Assembly: GCA_948470905.1 (NCBI GenBank)
Contig: CAOKQK010000004.1
Location: 1-64,000, forward strand
From: an uncultured Lachnospiraceae bacterium
Lineage (GTDB): Bacteria > Bacillota > Clostridia > Lachnospirales > Lachnospiraceae
Reading direction: 5' to 3'
DNA: 64,000 nt
Under the pieces are notes generated by a model. That model made no database searches. It was not told the origin of the DNA and worked only from the letters and a program-made list of their open reading frames with translations. Positions 33,777-43,539 of this stretch are shown here, in pieces (position 1 is the stretch's first letter; each line of letters begins with the position of its first letter). Both the position numbers and the translations under genes were made by a program.

Positions 33777-34340
33777 ATGGGGGATGATATTTTAGGGTAT
33801 TTACGTAATGAAATTTATTCCAGGTGTAAAAAACCTGCTAATAAATTTGGAATGGGGTGCTGGTACCATATAGAGGCAGTGGTCAAAAATGGGGAATTGT
33901 TGGCACAAAAATATGGTGCGGATACAGAAATTGTAATGATTGCGGCATGGCTGCATGATATCGCATCCGTTACTGATTATGCTTTATATGAAAATCATCA
34001 TATTTATGGTGCAGAGATGGCATATGACTTATTAACACAATTATCTTATGATAAATCTAAAATACCCTTGATACAGGCGTGCATAAAGAACCACAGAGGA
34101 AGCATATGTTTGGACAGAAACAGTGTGGAGGAATTATGTGTTGCCGATGCCGATGCAATTTCACATTTTGACAGCGTTCCCAGCCTGCTGTATTTAGTAT
34201 ATGCGGAACGGAAAATGACTTATGAAGACGGTAAAAGGTATGTGAAAGAAAAATTAGAGAGAAGCTTCCGTAAATTATCTGCCCAAAGTAAAGAATATTA
34301 TAAAAGCAAATACCGGCAGGTTATGGAAATATTGGGTTAA
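33777..34340 (+). CDS. HD-domain phosphohydrolase
   Basis: Small HD-superfamily metal-dependent phosphohydrolase, 187 residues from ATG 33777 (MGDDILGYLRNEIYSRC). The metal-binding residues are visible in YHIEAVVKNG (His), AAWLHDIASV (His-Asp) and VADADAISHF (Asp). The substrate is not predictable, and no nucleic-acid-binding domain is attached. It is translationally close to the HAD gene, which suggests joint nucleotide or phosphate-ester metabolism. Confidence 0.88.
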   Translation: MGDDILGYLRNEIYSRCKKPANKFGMGCWYHIEAVVKNGELLAQKYGADTEIVMIAAWLHDIASVTDYALYENHHIYGAEMAYDLLTQLSYDKSKIPLIQACIKNHRGSICLDRNSVEELCVADADAISHFDSVPSLLYLVYAERKMTYEDGKRYVKEKLERSFRKLSAQSKEYYKSKYRQVMEILG

Positions 34341-34380
34341 AGGCCGGCACAGCGGGAAAATAACAGAAAGGATTCAGAAC

Positions 34381-35832
34381 ATGATGCCAAATGAATTTTA
34401 CAGCGTTCCTTTTTTATACGATTCTCTCCAGCGCTCTCTGCGCATGTCCATGGGCAGTTTCCAGGGTGCCCTCCCCCGGGACGCGGCGCAGCAGGAACAC
34501 AGCCCCGCCCTGCCGCTTACCGTGGACGTCCCCGGCTCCAAAAGCATCACCAACCGCGCCCTGCTTCTGGCAACCCTCGCGGACGGTGTCTCCACCCTCC
34601 GGGGGGCGCTTTTCTCCGATGACTCCAGGCATTTCCTGAAATGCATCCAGGACCTGGGCTTCGAGACCACTGTGGATGAACCGGCAAGAGTCATCACCAT
34701 AAAGGGCCTGGGCGGCAGGATTCCCCTGTCCTCAGCAGACCAGTATGTGGGCAGCGCCGGCACCGCGGCACGCTTTCTCACCGCTTACCTGGGGCTCTCA
34801 AACGGCGTTTACCGCATGGACGCCTCCGAGCAGATGCGCAGACGCCCCATGGCGCCCCTTTTGGACTCCTTAAAAGAACTGGGCTGCGAGATCCTTTATG
34901 ACGAAAACGGCGCCGAGGGCCATTTCCCCTTTACCTTAAAGGGGCATGGCTTCCAAAAAGACCGCATTGGGGTCAATATCGACAGCAGCAGCCAGTTCTT
35001 GAGCGCGCTCATGATCGTATCCTGCCTGTCCAAAGATCCCTTTACCGTCTACATCGAGGGCAGTCACGGCATGTCCTATATCGGCATCACACAGAAAATG
35101 ATGGAACAGTTCGGCGTCACCGCCACCCCCCTGTACTACTGCTCAGGGAACGCCGCAAACCACAGCTGCACCGGCTGTGTCAACAGCACCCGCCCCATAG
35201 GCTACCGCACGGAAAGCGGGCAGCACTATACCCCGCTGGATTACCGGATCGAGCCGGATGTGTCCGCCGCATGCTATTTCTATGCCATGAGCCCCCTGTT
35301 AAACATTCCCGTCCGGGTAAACGGCGTACATTTCGACTCCCTGCAGGGAGATGTGGCGTTCATAAGGATTCTGGAACAGATGGGCTGCACCGCCGCCGAC
35401 ACCCCCGGAGGGATCGTGGTGGAACCGCCTGCGGAGGGGCATTTCCATGGGATCACAGCAGATATGTCCGCCTGCTCGGATCAGGCGATCACCCTGGCGG
35501 CGATCGCCCCCTTCGCGGACACACCAACGACCATAAACGGCATTGGCCACATCCGCTTCCAGGAGAGCGACCGTCTCTTGGCCATCTCCACAGAGCTATC
35601 CAAAATGGGCATTGTCTGTGAGACGACAGAGAGCAGCCTGACCATTCATCCCGGCTGTCCCAGGCCCTCCACGGTGAAGACCTACGAGGACCACCGCATG
35701 GCAATGGGCTTTTCCCTGACGGGACTTCGGGCAGAAGGCATCATCATCGCAGATCCGGGCTGCTGCCGCAAAACCTTTGAGAACTATTTTGAAGTACTGG
35801 ACTGTGTGGCGGATACCCTCAGACAGTCCTGA
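34381..35832 (+). CDS. aroA: 3-phosphoshikimate 1-carboxyvinyltransferase (EPSP synthase)
   Basis: Sixth step of the shikimate pathway. Key motifs: PGSKSITNRALLLA near residue 51 (substrate-binding Lys-Ser), GSAGTAARFLTAYL, EPDVSAACYFYA, IRFQESDRL, KTYEDHRMAMGF and DPGCCRKTFENYF. At 483 residues it is longer than the usual 420-440: there is a 40-residue N-terminal extension rich in polar residues and an insert of about 30 residues with three Cys (YYCSGNAANHSCTGC). It is alone on the plus strand; no other shikimate gene is in the window. Confidence 0.95.
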   Translation: MMPNEFYSVPFLYDSLQRSLRMSMGSFQGALPRDAAQQEHSPALPLTVDVPGSKSITNRALLLATLADGVSTLRGALFSDDSRHFLKCIQDLGFETTVDEPARVITIKGLGGRIPLSSADQYVGSAGTAARFLTAYLGLSNGVYRMDASEQMRRRPMAPLLDSLKELGCEILYDENGAEGHFPFTLKGHGFQKDRIGVNIDSSSQFLSALMIVSCLSKDPFTVYIEGSHGMSYIGITQKMMEQFGVTATPLYYCSGNAANHSCTGCVNSTRPIGYRTESGQHYTPLDYRIEPDVSAACYFYAMSPLLNIPVRVNGVHFDSLQGDVAFIRILEQMGCTAADTPGGIVVEPPAEGHFHGITADMSACSDQAITLAAIAPFADTPTTINGIGHIRFQESDRLLAISTELSKMGIVCETTESSLTIHPGCPRPSTVKTYEDHRMAMGFSLTGLRAEGIIIADPGCCRKTFENYFEVLDCVADTLRQS

Positions 35833-35927
35833 TCTCCCCTGCGCTGCCCCCGTAACTTGCAGCCGCACGGAATCTCAGCCATCGTTCCACGATATAACTA
35901 CAGTCATGCCATCACAGTTCCTGAACC

Positions 35928-37967
35928 TTACGCCCTGACCACCGCCACCCCATAGCCGTCCAGCACAAGACTGCCATTCACAGTATTTCCCGTGACCAGG
36001 TCAAGACCTCTCACATCCTCCACGCGGACAGTCTCCCCGGAGCAGTTCAGGTAAAACTCATATACGCCCTCCTCCCCGGTGCGGACATGATACTCCACAC
36101 CCTCCGGCATACGTCTCACGGCAATGCCCGCATCGGTGAGCATCTTCTCAAATAACGGAACCATGGCAGAGCTTTCCGTCCGCGCCGCCATATAGTATGC
36201 CGCGCCCCGGGAAGCGCCCTCTCCCAGGCGCCTGCAGGTCAGCGCCGCGCCTCCCGCATAGAAATCCTCCGTATAAGTCCCCAGGACCTCCGCGTCCACG
36301 ACTTTGAGGATTTCCGCGTAATCCCGCACCTCCCACCTGCTGCCGTCCTTTAACACAATTCCGTTCCTGTCTGAAGGATATAAGCTGTCAATCTCCTCGC
36401 TGACGACGCCAAACAGACTTTTAAGCCCCTCCCCCGGGAACCCTCCCAGGAAGCAGAGCTGATCCTCATCCACATATCCCGTAAAATACGTGGCAAGCAG
36501 CTGGCCGCCTCTCTCCACAAACGCCTTTAAATTAGCCGCCGCCCGGGGCGTGACCATATACAGCATGGGCGCCGCCACCACATCATAGCGGCTCAGATCC
36601 TCGTCAGATCCCACCACATCCATATCAATGCCCAGCTTCAAAAATTCCTTCCAGATATCCACGCAGACCTTCTCATAATTTTTGGTCTTCTGTCCAAGAG
36701 CCTTCACATCCCAGATTGCCCACCGGTTGTCCCAGTCAAACAGGAGAGCCGCCCTGCTTTTGACGACAGTGCCCGCCGCGGGCGCGATCTTTTTCAGGAT
36801 CTCCCCAACCTCTGCCACCTCCCGGAATACCCTGGTGTCTTCCCCACCGCTGTGGTCCACCACCGCCCCATGGAACTGCTCATAGGAGCCGCGCCCCTTC
36901 CTCCACTGAAAATACTGCACGGAATCCGAGCCTGCCGCCACTGCCTGCAGGCAGGCAAGCCTGTGTACCCCCGGACGCTTCAGCTTATTGACCCTGTGCC
37001 AGTTGACCAGGCCCGGCGCACTCTCCATCATCATAAATGGCACATCCCTTTTCAGCGAGCGCATCATGGCATGATGGAAAGCTGTCTCCGCAAAAGTCTC
37101 CGCCAGGGTTTCCTGATCGTTGTGGAACGTTGGATAATTGTCCCAGGAAACCACATCCAGGTGCGGCGCCAGCTTCCGGTAGTCCAGCCCCCCGAACATC
37201 TGCATGAAATTCGCCGTTACCGGCACATCCGGCGTCACGCTGTGCAGGGTATTGATCTCAAACTGCATGAAATCGTCCGTGCTCCAGGTGGTAAAACGCT
37301 TCCACTCCAGGTTCAGCCCCATGACGCTGGTTTCCCCGTTGGCAAAGGGCGGCTCTATCTGTTCAAAGCTGTTGTAGTGATGGCTCCAGAAGGATGTCCA
37401 CCATGCCTTGTTCAGCTTTTCTATGTCATGGTCAAACTTCTCCGCCAGATACTCCCTGAACTTCTGCGCACAGTGTGGGCAGTAGCATTCTCCCCCGAAT
37501 TCATTTGAAATATGATACATCACCACCCCCGGATGGGAACCCAGGCGCTCTGCCAGCTTCCTGTCGATAACCGCCACCTTCGCCCGGTACTCCGGCGAGG
37601 TCATGCAGTGATTATGACGCACCCCGTGGTGATTGCGCACACCCCTCTCATCCACGCGCATGGCTTCCGGATATCTCTCGTCCAGCCAGGCAGGACGGGC
37701 GCCGGAGGGCGTAGACAGGATCGTATAAATGCCGTTTTGGTACAGGTTGTCTATGATCTGCTCCATCCATTCAAAATGGAACTCCCCTTCCACAGGCTCA
37801 CAGGCCGCCCAGGAAAATACCCCCAGCGTTACACTGTTGACCCCCGCCTTCTTCATCAGGCACACATCCTCTTCCAGGATATCCGGCCTGTCCAGCCACT
37901 GGTCCGGATTATAATCCCCTCCGTGTACAAATCCTCCGATCCTGGGAAACAAAATCTTTTTTTCCAT
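35928..37967 (-). CDS. GH42 beta-galactosidase
   Basis: Cytoplasmic glycoside hydrolase of family 42, releasing beta-linked galactose (or related) from plant or milk oligosaccharides. ATG 37967 is preferred over a GTG two codons upstream because AGGAGG is eight bases before it. The TIM barrel has acid/base Glu156 in YHISNEFGG and nucleophile Glu315 in MMMESAPGL; a cysteine cluster CYCPHCAQK follows the first. The A-domain, trimerisation and small C-terminal domains complete 679 residues. It has no signal peptide. A family B leader and promoter precede it. Confidence 0.93.
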   Translation of the reverse strand: MEKKILFPRIGGFVHGGDYNPDQWLDRPDILEEDVCLMKKAGVNSVTLGVFSWAACEPVEGEFHFEWMEQIIDNLYQNGIYTILSTPSGARPAWLDERYPEAMRVDERGVRNHHGVRHNHCMTSPEYRAKVAVIDRKLAERLGSHPGVVMYHISNEFGGECYCPHCAQKFREYLAEKFDHDIEKLNKAWWTSFWSHHYNSFEQIEPPFANGETSVMGLNLEWKRFTTWSTDDFMQFEINTLHSVTPDVPVTANFMQMFGGLDYRKLAPHLDVVSWDNYPTFHNDQETLAETFAETAFHHAMMRSLKRDVPFMMMESAPGLVNWHRVNKLKRPGVHRLACLQAVAAGSDSVQYFQWRKGRGSYEQFHGAVVDHSGGEDTRVFREVAEVGEILKKIAPAAGTVVKSRAALLFDWDNRWAIWDVKALGQKTKNYEKVCVDIWKEFLKLGIDMDVVGSDEDLSRYDVVAAPMLYMVTPRAAANLKAFVERGGQLLATYFTGYVDEDQLCFLGGFPGEGLKSLFGVVSEEIDSLYPSDRNGIVLKDGSRWEVRDYAEILKVVDAEVLGTYTEDFYAGGAALTCRRLGEGASRGAAYYMAARTESSAMVPLFEKMLTDAGIAVRRMPEGVEYHVRTGEEGVYEFYLNCSGETVRVEDVRGLDLVTGNTVNGSLVLDGYGVAVVRA

Positions 37968-37983
37968 TTTCACATCCTCCTAA

Positions 37984-38115
37984 TTTAGTTCCCGCCTGCG
38001 GGAACTTGTTCCGCTCTCTGCACTTCAACGCCCCCTGGTCCGGAAGGAAATTTCATCTGATAAGGACTCAGCTGGAATTTCCTTCCGGGGCGTTTTAAGC
38101 TGCGAGACTGTTGTG
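37984..38115 (-). promoter_or_regulatory. Family B structured leader upstream of GH42
   Basis: Minus strand: AACGCCCC/GGGGCGTT outer stem, GGAAGGAAATT/AATTTCCTTCC inner stem (11 bp perfect), conserved core at 38008-38034, then GTTCCCG/CGGGAAC hairpin. The GTTCC of the last hairpin can instead pair with the GGAAC at the end of the core, giving two exclusive folds just before the AGGAGG. Confidence 0.78.
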
Positions 38116-38139
38116 TTTTACTGCGTAACAGTTTTCATA

Positions 38140-38169
38140 ATTGTATCACGGAACTACTTGGCTTGTCAC
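38140..38169 (-). promoter_or_regulatory. Promoter of GH42
   Basis: Minus-strand GTGACA (38164-38169), 18 bases, TACAAT (38140-38145). Start near 38133 places the whole family B element in the transcript. Confidence 0.6.
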
Positions 38170-38324
38170 CTATAATATGCTATACTGAAAACCTATACAT
38201 CCCGCAAATACAACAATTTAAAACTCGTAGAATTGCTTACAATGCGCCTTCAAAGTGCATTGTGATTGTATAATTACGGAACATTCAGTATATGCACAAA
38301 AAAAAGAAAGGCATGGTTATCAAG

Positions 38325-39260
38325 ATGAGCAAGAAAAAGATAGTTGTTTCACTGGGGCACAGCGCCCTGGGTTATACCACCGAAGCCCAGCGGGACGCCG
38401 TGCGGGTGACTGCAAAGGCGCTTGCCGACCTGGTGGAAGAAGGTTATCAGCTGACCATCACCCACAGCAACGGTCCCCAGGTCAGCATGATTCACAAGGC
38501 AATGACAGAGCTGCGCCGGGTATACATTGATTACACCCCTGCCCCCATGTGCGTCTGTTCCGCCATGAGCCAGGGCTACGTGGGCTATGATATCCAGAAT
38601 ACCCTGCGCTCGGAGCTTCTGGGCAGGGGAATCTCCAAACCGGTCAGTACAATCCTGACACAGGTGACGGTAGATCCCTATGACGAAGCATTCTATGAAC
38701 CCACCAAGGTCATCGGCCGCTACATGTCCAAAGAGGATGCGGAGATCGAAATCAAAAAAGGCAACTATGTCCGGGAGGACCAGGGCAAGGGCTTCCGCCG
38801 CGTGGTCGCCGCTCCCAGGCCCATCGACATCGTGGAGATCGAGGCAATCCGCGCCCTTGTGAACGCGGATCAGGTCGTTATAGCCTGCGGCGGCGGCGGG
38901 ATCCCCGTCATAGAACAACAGCATATTTTAAAGGGCGCTTCCGCCGTTATTGAAAAGGACGCGGTTGCGGCAAAGCTTGCCGCCGACTTAAACTGCGACG
39001 AGCTGATCATCCTCACCGACGTGGAATACGTCTACAGAGACTTCGGCACGGAGCATCAGGCTCCCATCACTTCCATGACCATTGCGGAAGCAAAAGCCTC
39101 AATCGCTCAGGAGCAGTTCTCAGAAGGCACCATGCTGCCCAAGATTGAAGCCGCCATAGCTTACCTGGAAAAGGTTCCTTCCGGCAGAGCCCTGATCACC
39201 TGCCAGAGCAGGGTAAAGGAAGCCGTAAAAGGCAGGACCGGCACCGCCATCACTGCCTAA
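38325..39260 (+). CDS. arcC: Carbamate kinase
   Basis: Interconverts carbamoyl phosphate plus ADP with carbamate plus ATP, usually the last step of arginine or purine fermentation. The start MSKKKIVVSLGHSALGYTT at 38325 fits the fold; the open frame begins at 38292 and the ribosome site (GAAAGG) is distant, so the start is not certain. Family motifs: ITHSNGPQVSMI, VDPYDEAF, GYVGYDIQ, ACGGGGIPV, VIEKDAVAAKLA, GTMLPKIEAA. The N-terminal glycine loop reads LGHSALG where many members have LGGNALG. The product has 311 residues. No arcA or arcB is nearby; a terminator follows. Confidence 0.93.
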   Translation: MSKKKIVVSLGHSALGYTTEAQRDAVRVTAKALADLVEEGYQLTITHSNGPQVSMIHKAMTELRRVYIDYTPAPMCVCSAMSQGYVGYDIQNTLRSELLGRGISKPVSTILTQVTVDPYDEAFYEPTKVIGRYMSKEDAEIEIKKGNYVREDQGKGFRRVVAAPRPIDIVEIEAIRALVNADQVVIACGGGGIPVIEQQHILKGASAVIEKDAVAAKLAADLNCDELIILTDVEYVYRDFGTEHQAPITSMTIAEAKASIAQEQFSEGTMLPKIEAAIAYLEKVPSGRALITCQSRVKEAVKGRTGTAITA

Positions 39261-39270
39261 CCCGCTTAAG

Positions 39271-39297
39271 AAGATCCCGGCCGTCGGGATCTTTTAT
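39271..39297 (+). terminator. Terminator of arcC
   Basis: AGATCCCG-GCCGT-CGGGATCTTTT: a seven-base stem with a T run, ten bases after the stop. Confidence 0.8.
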
Positions 39298-39358
39298 ATT
39301 ATTTCAGAAAAGCTTTTTTAGGAAAACAACCGCCTGACAACCTGAATTATGTTAAAAT

Positions 39359-39388
39359 TGATGCAAAAGTGATGCAATATTGATGCAA
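39359..39388 (+). promoter_or_regulatory. Three TGATGCAA repeats at exact 11-bp spacing
   Basis: TGATGCAA starts at 39359, 39370 and 39381, so each copy is on the same DNA face. It lies about 125 bp before the LTA-synthase-like gene and looks like an array of regulator sites. Confidence 0.6.
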
Positions 39389-39513
39389 TATTCCCTTAAA
39401 GTACTATTGTCTATTTATGGTGATAGATGTATATTAATATCAAATCAACAAATTGGCACATACTATGAATACCGTATGTTAAAAACATAAAAACACAAAG
39501 GATGATAAGGACT

Positions 39514-41679
39514 ATGTTTTATTGGATAATTTACGCTGGAATTTTACTTTATATGGAGCTGGTCTTTCATTTTGGATGCTTTGGGCTGCGAGGCGGCAAT
39601 CCCCTGTTTGCACTGGGGCTGATCTCACTGATTGCCTGCATTCAGGCGCTGATAAGCGGCATCCAGCAAAAGAAATGGCGCAGACGGATATTTTGGATCC
39701 TGACAGTGCCGGAATATCTGATATTTGCAGTACAGGCTGTGTACTTTCAAATATTTAAGCAGCCCCTGCAGATCGGCATGGCGATTGCCGGAGGACAGGC
39801 TGCACTGAGCAACTACTGGCGGGAGACTCTTGTAGGCATCCTCCACACCCTTCCTCTGCTCATAGTGCTCGCGCTCCCTCTGATTGCCGTGAGGATATTA
39901 ATGTTCAGACACAAAACCTGGCATCCCTTCCCACTGCAGGGGATCCAGAAACTGCGCATTGGGCTGGGAGCATGGGCGGCACTGCTTTACTGTGTGTGCT
40001 GCATGGCGGTAGGCAGCATGCTGAAGACCAGTTATTCCGAGGATTATCTTGAGTTTTATGACCCCAACACGGTCATCCAGAATATGGGCGTCCTCACCAT
40101 GGTCCAGAGAGACGGATGGTATGAGCTGCAAAGCCAGTTCAACGAGATTGCCAGACGGAACCAGCCGCCCTCTGTACCCGACTCCGTACAGCCGTCAGTA
40201 AGTTTTCTGGAGCAGCTCGCCCAATCAGCACTGGGTGATGTACACTTTGCCAAAAATACCCTGACTCCAGGGGATGAAAATCCTGACCAGGGGCAGGCAG
40301 CTGCCGACCCTGACCCCAACGAAACCAACCCCTCCGAGGTACATGAGCAGGAGCCTGACACCTCCCCCAACGCCTGGGCGATCAACTATGAGAAGCTGTC
40401 TGAGCTGTCCCAGGCTAACAAGGAGACAAAATGGCTTGCGGACTATATCACAGGGCTCACACCCACCAACCGCAACATTTATACCGGATTTTTTGAGGGA
40501 TACAACCTGATCTACCTGACGGCAGAGGGCTTTTCCACCTATGCGGTCAGGGAAGACCTGACTCCCACCCTTTACAAAATGCTGCACTCGTCCTTTGTGT
40601 TCAACAATTATTATGTGCCACTCTGGCAGACAAGCACCAGCGACGGGGAATATGTGAACTGTACCGGCCTGATCCCTGACGGACAGCGCAGCATGAAGAA
40701 AAGCGCCGCCAATAACATGGCGTACACCCTTCCCCGCTTCTTTGCCACCGAGAACGTGTACAGCTGGGGATATCATGACCACAACCTGTCCTACTACGAC
40801 CGGCACCTGACCCATCCGAATCTGGGATACGATTTCAAGGCGTCAAAGCTGGGCGATACCGCAGTGCTGAAAAGGGACGGCCTGCCGGAGGAATCATGGA
40901 ACAACTACCTTTTCCCTATGGAGAACCCGGAATCCTGGCCGGCGTCAGACTATGACATGATGGTGGGGACCATCCCCGAATACGTGAACCAGGACAGATT
41001 CCATGTATACTATATGACTGTATCAGGCCATATGAACTATTCCTTCTCCGGGAACCGGATGGCGAGGAAAAACAAGGATGCCGTAACAGGGCTGGATATG
41101 TCCGAAAACGCCCAGGCATATATCGCCTGCCATATTGAGTTGGATAAGGCTCTGCAATACCTGCTGGAACAGCTGGAGCTTGCGGGCAAGCTGGAAAACA
41201 CCGTGATCTGCCTCAGCGCAGACCACTATCCCTACGGGATGAGCGAAGACCAGTACGAGGAGCTTGCCGGGAAGGATCTCTCCGGCGCCATGGATATGTA
41301 CCGCAACAGCCTGATCCTCTGGAATGCAGGCATGCAGGAACCTGTCATCGTGGACAAGGCATGCTGCTCCGTGGACGTCCTGCCCACCCTGCTGAACCTG
41401 TTTGGATTTGACTACGATTCCAGGATGTATGCCGGGAGGGATATCTTCTCCGACGAGGAAGGGCTTGTAATCTTCAACGACAAGAGCTTTGTATCCGACA
41501 CCGTGGCTTATAACAAAAAGCAGAAGACCACCACCTGGCTAACAGATCTGTCGCCGGAAGAACAGGACGCCTACTTCAAGGCGAAGCAACAGGATGTGAC
41601 CGCAAGATACCTGTTCAGCGCCTACATCCTGCGCAACAACTATTATGACATTGTCCAGCAGTGCGTGAATGCAGATTAA
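39514..41679 (+). CDS. LTA-synthase-like membrane sulfatase/phosphotransferase
   Basis: Membrane protein with an extracellular alkaline-phosphatase-fold domain, as in LtaS and related phosphoglycerol or phosphoethanolamine transferases. Four or five helices lie in residues 1-165. A Pro/Gln/Asp-rich linker (about 210-290) follows, then the catalytic domain with Thr375 in TSDGEY as nucleophile and metal ligands in LTAEGFS (Glu), SGHMNYSF (His) and LSADHYPYG (Asp-His). The product has 721 residues from ATG 39514; ATG 39502 is an alternative. The true substrate cannot be told from sequence. Expression may depend on the TGATGCAA array upstream. Confidence 0.85.
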   Translation: MFYWIIYAGILLYMELVFHFGCFGLRGGNPLFALGLISLIACIQALISGIQQKKWRRRIFWILTVPEYLIFAVQAVYFQIFKQPLQIGMAIAGGQAALSNYWRETLVGILHTLPLLIVLALPLIAVRILMFRHKTWHPFPLQGIQKLRIGLGAWAALLYCVCCMAVGSMLKTSYSEDYLEFYDPNTVIQNMGVLTMVQRDGWYELQSQFNEIARRNQPPSVPDSVQPSVSFLEQLAQSALGDVHFAKNTLTPGDENPDQGQAAADPDPNETNPSEVHEQEPDTSPNAWAINYEKLSELSQANKETKWLADYITGLTPTNRNIYTGFFEGYNLIYLTAEGFSTYAVREDLTPTLYKMLHSSFVFNNYYVPLWQTSTSDGEYVNCTGLIPDGQRSMKKSAANNMAYTLPRFFATENVYSWGYHDHNLSYYDRHLTHPNLGYDFKASKLGDTAVLKRDGLPEESWNNYLFPMENPESWPASDYDMMVGTIPEYVNQDRFHVYYMTVSGHMNYSFSGNRMARKNKDAVTGLDMSENAQAYIACHIELDKALQYLLEQLELAGKLENTVICLSADHYPYGMSEDQYEELAGKDLSGAMDMYRNSLILWNAGMQEPVIVDKACCSVDVLPTLLNLFGFDYDSRMYAGRDIFSDEEGLVIFNDKSFVSDTVAYNKKQKTTTWLTDLSPEEQDAYFKAKQQDVTARYLFSAYILRNNYYDIVQQCVNAD

Positions 41680-41740
41680 AGGCTCGCCACAGCTGCACAA
41701 GCTGCATTACAGATGTACACTGCCAGGCGCACCTACACAC

Positions 41741-41780
41741 AAGGGCACATGCCGCATTACAGCATGTGCCCTTTGTCTTT
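41741..41780. terminator. Strong bidirectional terminator
   Basis: AAGGGCACATGC (41741-41752) and GCATGTGCCCTT (41762-41773), then TTTGTCTTTTTT. It sits between the convergent LTA-synthase-like and sigma-factor genes. Confidence 0.85.
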
Positions 41781-41787
41781 TTTGCCT

Positions 41788-43452
41788 CTATAATTTCTTT
41801 ACTTCTTTCAATACGCTCATCCAGCATCCCTCGGCCCCGATACCGTCCCTGGGCGGAATGAGAATCCCCCTTTCGATAAGCGCCTCTATAACGGAATCCA
41901 GCACAGGCATACCTGCAATTTCGTCGAAAAATTCCCATTCCTTCAGCAGATAATCCGGCACAGCCCTGCGGATCAATGCCGCAATTTTTTCCGCCACAAC
42001 CTCCACGTCCTTTTCAAGGCTGCTCTCTTTCCTCAAACCACGGCTGATATCAAACACCCTTTGCCGGTCCTGCCAGGCCGTTACAAGAATCTTTGTATAG
42101 AGTACATCGCCCTCGCGGTACAGATAACCGCTCTCCATAGCCTTTGCGGCATGTTCCTGTTCATCCTCTGTCAGGGAGGATACCTCCAGACCGCCGATGG
42201 CACGGATGGCAAGCTGGATCTGAGGATCCATGGATATATTATGTTCACAGTGAAAATGTGCCCTGATCCGCGTGACATATAGGTTTCTCAGCTCTACCCA
42301 GGCATACCCGCATACATTTCCCGCCGCGATACTGTCATTCCCGCCGCCGTAATGCTTTCCGTTATCCACAAATCCATACACCGTGAAAGGACGACCTTCT
42401 TCCGGGGTCTGAGGGAAGTATTTCGCATTCAGGACACGCTTCACCCGCTCCGAAAAGATACCCGACAGCAGCTGGACCTGCTGCCACAGGATCAGATTTA
42501 AATCAACCTTCTTGTTGAGATACGGAAAGGCAAGATATTCTTCCTTATGCTTTTCAATGTACTGGCAGATACTGTCACAGACCTTCGGAATCTGCTCTGC
42601 ATAGATACCATGGGCCTGCTCTGCCACATCCCTGTCAAGCAGGATGAAATTTATCCCGTATCTGCCGTTCTCCATCCGGCGCAACAGCCCATACTTGCCG
42701 TTTGCGCCTTCTGTAAGGATTTTCAGTTCTTCCTCCACATAGACGGTGGGCACATTCAGCTCCTCCGCAATCTCCGATGCACTCCTGGGCTTTCCATGGC
42801 AGAGCCAGACCACATGCTTTGAAAACATTCTATGACAGACATCGCGTGGGTCTCCCCAACCGGGGCTGCCTGATCCCCATATATTGTAATCAATCTCATC
42901 AAGAGCCACAGGTTTGTTACAGGTTTTTTCCATCTTATCCATCTTGTCAATCTCCTTTTCCATCTCGCATTTCAGCTTCTGCCTTGCTGAAAACAGCCTC
43001 TGACGAACGGCTCCCTCGCTGGTTTTCTGGCGCCTTGCAATCTCTGCGGTAGAAAGTCCGTCCAGGTAATACAGAATCATCACTTCCCGGTATGCCCTGG
43101 TCAGAAAAGCGATCCGGCGGTAAACTGCCCCAAGCAGCTCCTCACTGTCATCTTCGTCTTCCCGGTCAGGGACCAGCGCCAGAACTTCCTCCGCATCTCC
43201 GCCATAGGAGTTATCTAAGCGGCGCTTTCTGGTCTCTGAAAAATCCGCATAAACATTCCTGGCAACCCTCCACACATACGGATACAGATTTGCAATCTCC
43301 CCGTCCGTATGCGCGGCTCTTACCAATGCAAAGATAATATCCGAACACAGCTCCTGGGCTTCATAGCTGTCGTCAGTACGCGCATAACAAAACCCATACA
43401 GCCGGTCCAGCAGTTCGTCATCAAGGCAATTCAGCAATTCTTTCTTTTGCAT
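41788..43452 (-). CDS. ECF-type sigma factor fused to a long C-terminal domain
   Basis: 554 residues, about three times a normal ECF sigma factor. Region 2 is at about 1-85 (YPYVWRVARNVYADFSETRKR) and region 4 at about 110-165 (AYREVMILYYLDGLSTAEIARRQKTS...). From 170 on is a 380-residue extension starting with a winged-helix-like stretch (PRSASEIAEELNVPTVYVEEELKILTE) and then an alpha/beta region I do not recognise, ending CWMSVLKEVKKL. The start has GGAG eight bases upstream. No anti-sigma gene is adjacent. The extension may sense a ligand. An AraC/GyrI regulator lies 87 bp upstream on the same strand. Confidence 0.85.
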   Translation of the reverse strand: MQKKELLNCLDDELLDRLYGFCYARTDDSYEAQELCSDIIFALVRAAHTDGEIANLYPYVWRVARNVYADFSETRKRRLDNSYGGDAEEVLALVPDREDEDDSEELLGAVYRRIAFLTRAYREVMILYYLDGLSTAEIARRQKTSEGAVRQRLFSARQKLKCEMEKEIDKMDKMEKTCNKPVALDEIDYNIWGSGSPGWGDPRDVCHRMFSKHVVWLCHGKPRSASEIAEELNVPTVYVEEELKILTEGANGKYGLLRRMENGRYGINFILLDRDVAEQAHGIYAEQIPKVCDSICQYIEKHKEEYLAFPYLNKKVDLNLILWQQVQLLSGIFSERVKRVLNAKYFPQTPEEGRPFTVYGFVDNGKHYGGGNDSIAAGNVCGYAWVELRNLYVTRIRAHFHCEHNISMDPQIQLAIRAIGGLEVSSLTEDEQEHAAKAMESGYLYREGDVLYTKILVTAWQDRQRVFDISRGLRKESSLEKDVEVVAEKIAALIRRAVPDYLLKEWEFFDEIAGMPVLDSVIEALIERGILIPPRDGIGAEGCWMSVLKEVKKL

Positions 43453-43539
43453 GTTGATTACTCCAAATTTGCTCCAAGCGATTGATCAATGCTTTCACCT
43501 GTATAGTCTGTGAAACTCCTGAATTGTTAGGCGGAAATT

